DNA of 15,472 nucleotides. It comes from Rhodocollybia butyracea. Lineage: Eukaryota; Basidiomycota; Agaricomycetes; Agaricales; Omphalotaceae. Location: positions 1 to 15,472 of the forward strand of contig JADNRY010001189.1 in the NCBI GenBank assembly GCA_015501585.1, written 5' to 3'. Below the pieces are notes generated by a model. That model was given only the letters and a program-made list of their open reading frames with translations, searched no databases and was not told the DNA's origin. Position numbers and translations under genes: made by a program. This document shows, piece by piece, positions 9,430 to 15,472 of the stretch; the stretch's first letter is position 1, and every line of letters begins with the position of its first letter.

Positions 9430-10655
9430 CTTGTTTTAGGATAGCTAGTGCATTTCTACTGTCCCGAGACCGTTATACTGCAATATGGTTGGCCTAGCAC
9501 AATCAGCTGTGAATGTCCGCTACACGTTTTATTGCACAATCCTAATCTTGTAGATCTGTTTGTCTTGAGACAGTGCGATGAGCCGACTCAACAGGATGAG
9601 AAAAGTACAAGTTGAACCACGATTCATCCCAGGTCTCCGAGAACTTCGTACACACAGAATAAGTATCATGTTATGGATTGACCTTCACGATGTGCTCAAT
9701 TAAACTGTTAAGAATACGGGACGGTCGACCCTCAGGACTCTAAGAAGGAACCTTTAGTGGTTCACAAGACGTAGTAAATAAGCATGGGGTATATATGAGC
9801 GACTTGGATTAAGGACGAGTCCATCCCACTTCTCGATTCAGCATAAGATTCATGGAAGCTTTAGAGTGTTTGCTAACGCCATCCTTCCACCGTTCTACTA
9901 GCTTATTGCTTCGCGCCCCGCATACTAGTTCGCCCAAGGTTCGAATGAAGAAACTGAGGAGAAGAAAGCCACATGAAGCATCTTGAGCAGCAATTGTTTG
10001 AGGCATCTTATGAGATGGTACGTTTGACGATATATACTTACAAATGCAGGGGTTTGGTGGGGAAGGAAGGAGGAGGGAGAAGTCACATTGTATAGCTTTG
10101 CCAGCTCGTTCTGAGGTATGCGAAGTAAATGACCGAAGAGGAATTTGTCTCTGATCAAGTGTTAGATGCAAAGGCCCGTTTCAGCAGACAAACCCAACTC
10201 ATTCTGCAGTACTTGACTTTGAGTTAACAATCGTCCAGTACTTAAGCTCGGGTTTTCTTTGAAGGGATCGACATAGAACTGCTCGCACAGTGGGCGTATT
10301 CCATATTAAAGATGAATGAAAAGGGTGTCACATAAGAATCGCTTGCGTGAGTTTTGTTGGTTGTCTGTTTAGATAAACCCCGTTGATGTTATCGTGTTAT
10401 TGGATTTGTGATAGGTCCAAGGATTAGGGTTGGGTACGCTTTCGAGCGGCGGTGGTGAGTCGGTGATATACGCTCCCTAGATTAGCTTGGTTGATTGAGC
10501 ACTTGCAAAGCTGAAGATGACACACCATTCACTACGATAACCACCAAAGCTTCGAGCCCATCAAAAGTGAGAGCGCTCAGCATTCGCGTAGCTATCCGTC
10601 AACACGCAGATCTGAGATACGCGGTTTTAGTCCAGAGTTTTATTGCCATTTGAGA
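9430..10655. other. 1.2 kb intergenic region, no confident gene
   Basis: No domain is recognisable. On the minus strand, several open pieces between about 9809 and 10320 have protein-like composition (for example DKFLFGHLLRIPQNELAKLY at about 10090-10150, and a piece at about 10168-10300 with FYVDPFKENPSLSTG). They do not join into a credible multi-exon gene and I do not recognise them; they may be a decayed gene. The right end should hold the promoter of the pseudouridine synthase gene. Confidence 0.4.
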
Positions 10656-11828
10656 ATGAGCGCCCATTGTGGAAGCGCTAGTAGTAGTGGATTCATGAAT
10701 TTTCGAATTGTTTTCCGAAACTCCACCACTCTGGAATTGAACCGAATTCTATACATCGACAGAGCATTCGTCGTGGTCAACAAACCTGCGAATTTTGTGA
10801 CACAATACCCGAAGGATGGTCAGACGGAGGCAGTCGCTGAGCTTGAGGGTACAAGTAAGCAATGATTTTTGCTTCAGTGTATTTATTAACTTTTGACATG
10901 CCTCTCAGTCCCCTCTGCCCCCTCTTTGACCAAGCTTTATCCAGTACATCGTCTTGACAAGGTACTTGCTTGATTGGAAAAACTGGATCTCATAGGTGTT
11001 TAAATCTTCTCCGAAGGGAACTACAGGCTGCTTGGTCTTCGCGCGTTCTCTTGCTCATGCACAAGCTTTTTCTCAACAATTTCATCAACGGACCGTGCAA
11101 AAGATCTATCATGCCTTGGTCGATACATCCAGCAGTCGATCTTTGGCCACTGGAGTGACTTCTGGGGTTATTCGTGTCGGAATGGCGCTGAAGAATGGCA
11201 GGCCGTATTTATCTCGGTCTGAAGCCGCGCGAGAAACGTCAACCGACTGGCAGATCATCGGTTCGAACGTGAGTTTGTGTATGCTCGGTGGTTGCTCTAA
11301 TCACAGGTCCAAATTGCAGCTTCAAGCTCATGCATCGCTTATGAAGCTACATCTACACACGGGTATGAAGCATCAGCTTCGTGTTCATATGTCAGAGGCA
11401 CTACAAGGTGCGAGGATCACGAATGCTCGTTGTTTGTTTCATTTTTGATCTTACTTAAATGCAGCCCCCATTATTGGTGACTGGCAACATTCACTTTCAA
11501 GATCATCCCCTCAAAAACTATCAATACCGAACGATCGCATGTTCTTGCATGCCTCTGAAATATCTTTTCATGTGAGTGGTCTTTGCCATTTATCAAGTAA
11601 ATTAATTGATGTTTAGCTCTGACTCCACAGCGCTTTAGAAGGGCAGGAAAGCACAAACGACTAAACCTGACATTGCGCGCCCCGCTTCCTCAGGATTTTA
11701 CAGAGTTTTGTATTCGCGCGGGAATACAAGCACCTTTGTGCTTGTTACGCGGAGGGCTGTTCGTTGATGGCCAACCTGTCGAAGAGGTTGCAGACTTAGC
11801 TGGTTTTTGGATTGCGAATGCGGAGTAG
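10656..11828 (+). CDS. RluA-family RNA pseudouridine synthase
   Basis: Converts uridine to pseudouridine in structured RNA; family members act on rRNA or tRNA, in fungi in cytosol or mitochondria. Six exons (10656-10854, 10909-10961, 11017-11268, 11320-11407, 11465-11571, 11631-11828) give an uninterrupted protein of 298 residues with all intron phases consistent. Motifs in order: NRILYIDRAFVVVNKPANFV (family motif I, about residues 29-48); PVHRLDKGTTG, with the catalytic Asp of HRLD split from GTTG by intron 2; FHQRTVQKIYHALVDT (the re-addition strand); GMKHQLRVHM (motif III); a C-terminal RLNLTLRAPLPQDF. No S4 domain precedes the catalytic core, unlike RluC/RluD, so it is of the short RluA/Pus5-like type. 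The exact RNA target and compartment cannot be read from the sequence. The start at 10656 is the first ATG in frame; a second at 10694 is possible. No frameshifts. Confidence 0.93.
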
Positions 11829-12024
11829 TTCAAACTTCAAACAGCCACCTTGACGGGCATTTTCTCGGCGTGGAGTTGGCTCTTGATTGTGGCGTGTTGC
11901 TGTATACATGTTAACTTGATGGGTAACACTGGCCCCACAAATACATAAGTACTTAAATGTGAGCACCACCTATATCCATCTCCAATTTTTCACCCTCTTT
12001 CGTTCGCGAGTGTTTCCATCCACA

Positions 12025-12521
12025 ATGAGATTCACCAAAGCTATTTTCGTTAGTTCTGTCCTTTTGAGCCCTGCTGTCCTTGCCCAGGATGGCTCGGTTA
12101 CCGTTATTGATGGGTGAGTTATAATATCTTGATCCATGTTGTCTTTTACTCAAAAATTACCCTCAGCGTCACAATCACTATCCCTGCGGGTCTTTCTATC
12201 CCAACCGACCTTCCTATCCCAACCGGCCTTCTCTCCGATACCAGCCTTCTACAATCTGAGTCGGCCCTTCTCAACTCGATCCTTTCGTCTGCGACCGCGA
12301 CGTTGACTGGTTCTGAAGCTGCTGAAGCTTCCTCACTTGGTTCTATCCTTAGCGGAATCACTGGCGGTAGTGCCAGCGCCACAACTACGGGCTCAGGAAG
12401 CAGTGCGACTGGGACAAGTGGCTCGAATAATACCAACGGAGCAATGAGTTTGGGAGGAAGCTCGGTAGGCTTGATTGTATCGGTCGGCGCAGCCTTGTTT
12501 GCTGGCGTATGGATGTTGTAG
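12025..12521 (+). CDS. Small secreted, probably GPI-anchored Ser/Thr/Gly-rich protein
   Basis: Two exons (12025-12113 and 12167-12521) around a 53 nt intron give 147 residues in frame. The N-terminus MRFTKAIFVSSVLLSPAVLA is a typical signal peptide, probably cleaved before QDG. The mature part begins with a short Ile/Pro repeat (SIPTDLPIPTGLL), then is rich in Ser, Ala, Thr and Gly. The end is a small-residue stretch (NNTNGAMSLGGSS) followed by a hydrophobic tail (VGLIVSVGAALFAGVWML) with no charged residue after it, the form of a GPI-attachment signal; the anchoring residue would be in the GAMSLGG area. Likely located on the outer plasma membrane or cell wall. Many small basidiomycete surface proteins look like this; no specific function can be assigned. 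ATG context CACAATGA is good, and there is no earlier in-frame start. Confidence 0.88.
12196..12231 (+). repeat. 18 bp in-frame tandem duplication inside the GPI-protein gene
   Basis: Two adjacent 18 bp units, CTATCCCAACCGACCTTC and the same with one A-to-G change, at 12196-12213 and 12214-12231. It doubles a six-residue Ile-Pro-Thr unit without breaking the frame. Confidence 0.85.
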
Positions 12522-12988
12522 ATCGGAGGACCCATTATCATTCGGATGAGCTTGCTCTCCATCCGCTCACTGGCGATATTTATCTCGCGGTTTATACCTT
12601 ATACACATGATACTATTGCTGTTACCACTTGTATCTAAATTTAAATGGCCGATCAAATTACCTGTAGCTGGTTGGTTCTAGAAAGTCGCTTGGTCTGTGA
12701 AAGAGCCCGAAGTCTTCGTAAGATTCTGTGTTTTGACTCCTCAAGGCCTTACCCTTCGAGTTCTCTTCTGAAAAGTATCCTGGCGGTCGGTCCTCCCGCG
12801 TTATTTTCCAGAGTTGACTGACGCCCACCTAACGGCAGTAGTACTAACTCATCAAGCGCACAACCGTGTGTATTGTCGGTACATAGCGAAAGGTACCTTA
12901 CAAGCTTTGAAAGTTGGAGTGAAAGTTGGTCCAACGGCTATCCGAAACAATTTCGACATTGATAGATCTGTTCTCGAAAGAAAACAAT
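12522..12988. other. Intergenic spacer
   Basis: The 3' flank of the GPI-protein gene and 5' flank of tRNA-Leu. A 61-codon open frame on the minus strand (12749-12934) has no recognisable domain and no exon partners. Nothing else is seen. Confidence 0.45.
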
Positions 12989-13083
12989 GGTGAGATGGCC
13001 GAGCGGTCTAAGGCGCTAGAATCAGGTCTTGTATCTGAACTATCTAGTCATTCGTGGCGTGGGTTCGAATCCCACTCTCATCA
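12989..13083 (+). tRNA. tRNA-Leu (anticodon CAG) with a 15 nt intron
   Basis: Class II cloverleaf. Acceptor GGTGAGA (12989-12995) pairs with TCTCATC (13076-13082), with one G-T pair. The A box TGGCCGAGCGG and B box GGTTCGAATCC are standard. The anticodon stem CTAGA (13016-13020) pairs with TCTAG (13043-13047), and anticodon CAG is at 13023-13025 after T33. The 15 nt intron (13027-13041) lies after G37. The extended variable arm (13048-13058, TCA-TTCG-TGG core) is the leucine/serine type, and the discriminator is A at 13083. It reads CUG as leucine, so this lineage shows no sign here of the CUG reassignment of some yeasts. A T-run at 13107-13111 is the likely terminator. Confidence 0.94.
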
Positions 13084-13106
13084 GAATGGGTATTGAGTTT
13101 AACATA

Positions 13107-13111
13107 TTTTT
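13107..13111 (+). terminator. Likely Pol III terminator of tRNA-Leu
   Basis: Five T in a row, 23 bp after the tRNA 3' end, the first T-run of at least four downstream. Confidence 0.6.
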
Positions 13112-13555
13112 CAAGTATTTTAATATCGCGGAGCGATAGAGTAAAATTTCGCTAGTCAACAAGATAACTGCAGAGTAAACCCTAACAGGTATTCTGTGAA
13201 TCCAGGCCGATTTTTTTTTATCAACAGCTATGAGAGGTTTGGTGTTCGGTGCTTCAAGCTACCAGATTTTTATGAGGATTTTCTGCATAGCCAACACAGA
13301 TTATTGAATTTCTATCCAAGTCTAGTACGACGAGCTTCTTCTTGAGCAGTCTTCAATGTCAACTTGATGTCAACTTCACATCCTCAACCATGCCTACGTT
13401 TTCACCCCTCCTTGCTCACGCCAGCGTATTTACAAAGAATAGTAGTATCTGTAAGTATATACAATATACAATAGTCGCAGTCAATCAAACATAAAGTAAA
13501 GTAGGGGAAAAAAGGATAGTAGTATAGCTTAACACCATATGCCGTTCATTCTGTT
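13112..13555. other. Intergenic spacer, 3' flank of the SNF2 gene
   Basis: No coding frame. It contains a tandem pair ATGTCAACTTG / ATGTCAACTTC (13356-13377) and an AT-rich stretch with TATACAATATACAATA (about 13457-13472). Confidence 0.5.
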
Positions 13556-15472
13556 CTACTCCTCATCCTCGTCGTCGCCATCATTATTGTCCTGCAAATT
13601 AGAGGGACCCGCAGTGTTCCCAGTGTTGTTATTGTTCTTCGTCATACCAAACAACTATAATTCGGACCCGTTAACGATGATGGTCGTAGATCAAACAATA
13701 CCGAAACGCACAAATTTAATGTCCTTCATACTGAGCTTGTTCAGTTTTGTACCGGTGCCTTCTCCTAGAGCAGCTTCCGCAAGACCTTGGGGAAAACAGT
13801 CAGCGCTCTGAATCACGACCACAGATATACGCACCAGTTTTCACGTCTTGTAGCTGAAGTAACCGTTCCTCGATTGTGTTTCTCACTACTAGCCGTTTCA
13901 CAAACACTTCTTTATCTTGTCCGATCTATTGAATGACGGTCAGTGGAAGGAATTTCAGGTACACGTATGTCCTCACACGATGAGCACGGTCGTAGGCCTG
14001 GGACTCAGCTGCGTAGTTCCAAGCTAGGTCCATACTGAACAATGAATCAGCGAGAGTGATAGAAAATATGGATGAGTTCTCTTACTTGACAATTCGGTTT
14101 GCAGCAACCAAGTTCAATCTTTGCGGAAGGATAAACTTTATTCGTTGACATAAAATGTCAACAAGTGCTTACCCTACACCACCGCACTTGGTACTGATCA
14201 GGATAACTTTCGGTCCATCAGCTTTCCGGAATTTGCACCAGCGTACGATCTCTTGAGGTGCGGTCCATTTTACCGTCAAAGCGCAAGCTGCGAATGCCGT
14301 GCCGCGAAAACAAGACCTCGATAAGGTCGAGCATGGATGTCCCTGTAAAAATTAGTCATAGCTTTCACCGGTTACCAAGACATTTACACTGGGAGTAGCA
14401 GATCGTCTTATCGCCCAATGCTTCCCATTCCTTGATATACTCGATTAACTGCACCATCTTGATGCTGGGCTCCATGTCATCGTCTCCCTTGGACCACGTC
14501 GCCACGAGTGCTTTGGAGGACCACTTTCCTCCGATTTCTCGTCCTTTTTCTCTTTTCCCTTGTCCTTGACCTCTTTCTTGCCTTGAGGCGATTTGCGCTT
14601 ATTCGTGTTAGATCGGCCGGGTTTGCTAGGGCTCGAGAAGACGACGGTGAGATATCATCCATGGTAAGGTCAATGACATCTCGTCGTCCTGTAAAGAAAA
14701 CATGATCGACAATAGAAAAAAGAAGGTTGAAAAAACTCACGGTTTCCATCTTATCCTCGAGCTTTTGCTTCTTTAATGGACGCAGGATATCAGCCAGATC
14801 AGGAAGATCATCGTCCGAATCGTCAAGACCTTTCATCTCGAATGCCTTTTGAGCATTGGAAGAATATCGATCATCAGTGTCACTCTCTTCTTCCGAAGAG
14901 CCATAAGCAACCGCCTTCTTGAACCTCGGTAGAGAGCGCGAGGAAGATGACGAGTTTTTACTTGACGACGGCGACGTTCGGAATCGGCATATTTGCTGAG
15001 CTCTTCATCGGTCGGTTCAAAGGCAGCAGATTTGAGATCTTTTCCGGACCCATGTCAAAATGCATGGCAAGTAGGGCCTGAGAACGGACGAATTAACACA
15101 TTATATCAGTCAACAGTGAACAAGCACGGCTTACATTTTCGATATCCTTTAGCGTTCGCCTCCTCGAACTTTTTCTCAGCTTCCAGGTTTCTCCTTTTCA
15201 GTTCCTTCGACGCTGTAAGGTTCCTGATCAACAAAATATTTGAACTTTAAGAAACAACCTACAAAATTCCATCGTGTTGCATAGGACCGTTTCGAAGTGT
15301 CTAGATACAATCTATTGAACACACACTCAGTGGATAGATATGAAATCATGGTCGAACACTTCACGAAACAGACTTCATGTCCGCAAGTGAGGACCCTTCC
15401 ATTCTCAGGAGTGAACATGAACATTCCGGTCAGCTTTACACATAAAAAATAGAGAAAGAGAAAACTTACTAT
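13556..15472 (-). CDS. RING-containing SNF2-family ATPase (RAD5/RAD16/ULS1 type), C-terminal half, frameshifted
   Basis: Swi2/Snf2-type DNA translocase with a RING finger between the two helicase lobes; relatives remodel chromatin or damaged DNA and can act as ubiquitin ligases. Only the RING part and second lobe are in the window; the gene runs off the right edge (intron 15434-15470). Visible in order: RING-like TPENGRVLTCGHEVC (about 15380-15420); NLEAEKKFEEANAKGYR; an acidic linker with DDSDDDLPDLADILRP and DVIDLTMDD, the latter resembling a SUMO-interacting motif; a Lys/Glu-rich tract; KTICYSQWTSMLDLIEVLF; motif V ISTKCGGVGLNL; motif VI SQAYDRAHRIGQ; and the tail LNKLSMKDIKFLFGM. Introns by eye: 13655-13711, 13786-13834, 13926-13976, 14035-14095, 14119-14172, 14343-14387, 14689-14740, 15078-15134, 15224-15262. 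Apparent indels: about 14232, 14520, 14628, 14955, 15038 and 15058. Stop at 13556-13558. Confidence 0.88.
14144..14162. repeat. Hairpin inside an SNF2-gene intron
   Basis: Perfect 7 bp arms GTTGACA / TGTCAAC around TAAAA, lying in the intron 14119-14172. It could bring the splice sites together or be chance. Confidence 0.6.

Noticed and set aside
9809..10320. Minus-strand open pieces that might be exons of a gene
   Set aside because: They are in different frames, no consistent set of splice sites joins them, and no motif was recognised. Kept only as a note in the intergenic entry.
12146..12562. 138-codon open frame antisense to the GPI-protein gene
   Set aside because: It is a mirror of a low-complexity coding exon whose codon bias leaves the opposite strand open. 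The sense gene has a signal peptide, a valid intron and a GPI tail.
13356..13377. Direct repeat ATGTCAACTT as a possible CRISPR-like or transposon end
   Set aside because: Only two short adjacent copies, no spacer series, no terminal inverted repeat, and a eukaryotic setting.

Overview
The window looks like nuclear DNA of a filamentous basidiomycete, most likely an agaricomycete. Protein genes are cut by many short introns (about 40-60 nt, GT...AG with recognisable branch points), intergenic spaces are short, there is a TKL-type kinase of the HGDLTGSN class, and both tRNA genes carry a short intron after position 37. I recognise six protein genes and two tRNA genes. Names come from motif recognition by eye; no database search was run.

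Layout. Position 3-527 (+): 3' part of the N-terminal acetyltransferase catalytic subunit NAA10/ARD1. 900-2160 (+): a Ser/Pro-rich, probably disordered protein I do not recognise. 2161-5177: about 3 kb with no convincing gene except an open minus-strand stretch (2363-2782). 5236-8908 (+): a 13-exon gene in which a Cdc24-like RhoGEF (CDC24-calponin, DH, PH) is followed by an acidic Ser/Pro linker and a protein kinase domain. 9334-9421 (+): tRNA-His(GTG). 10656-11828 (+): RluA-family RNA pseudouridine synthase, 6 exons, fully in frame. 12025-12521 (+): small secreted, probably GPI-anchored Ser/Thr/Gly-rich protein. 12989-13083 (+): tRNA-Leu(CAG). 13556 to the right edge (-): C-terminal half of a RING-containing SNF2-family ATPase of the RAD5/RAD16/ULS1 type.

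The genes do not form a pathway; this is an ordinary fungal housekeeping neighbourhood. The most interesting object is the GEF-kinase, which would put Cdc42/Rho activation and phosphorylation on one polypeptide and has the kinase where Cdc24 normally ends in a PB1 domain.

A second window-wide pattern is important to any user. Four of the six protein genes need single-base corrections to stay in frame, often at mononucleotide runs, in places where the conserved protein continues cleanly in the next frame. The pseudouridine synthase and the GPI protein need none. Residual indel errors in a draft assembly are the simplest explanation, but real pseudogenisation is not excluded from sequence alone.
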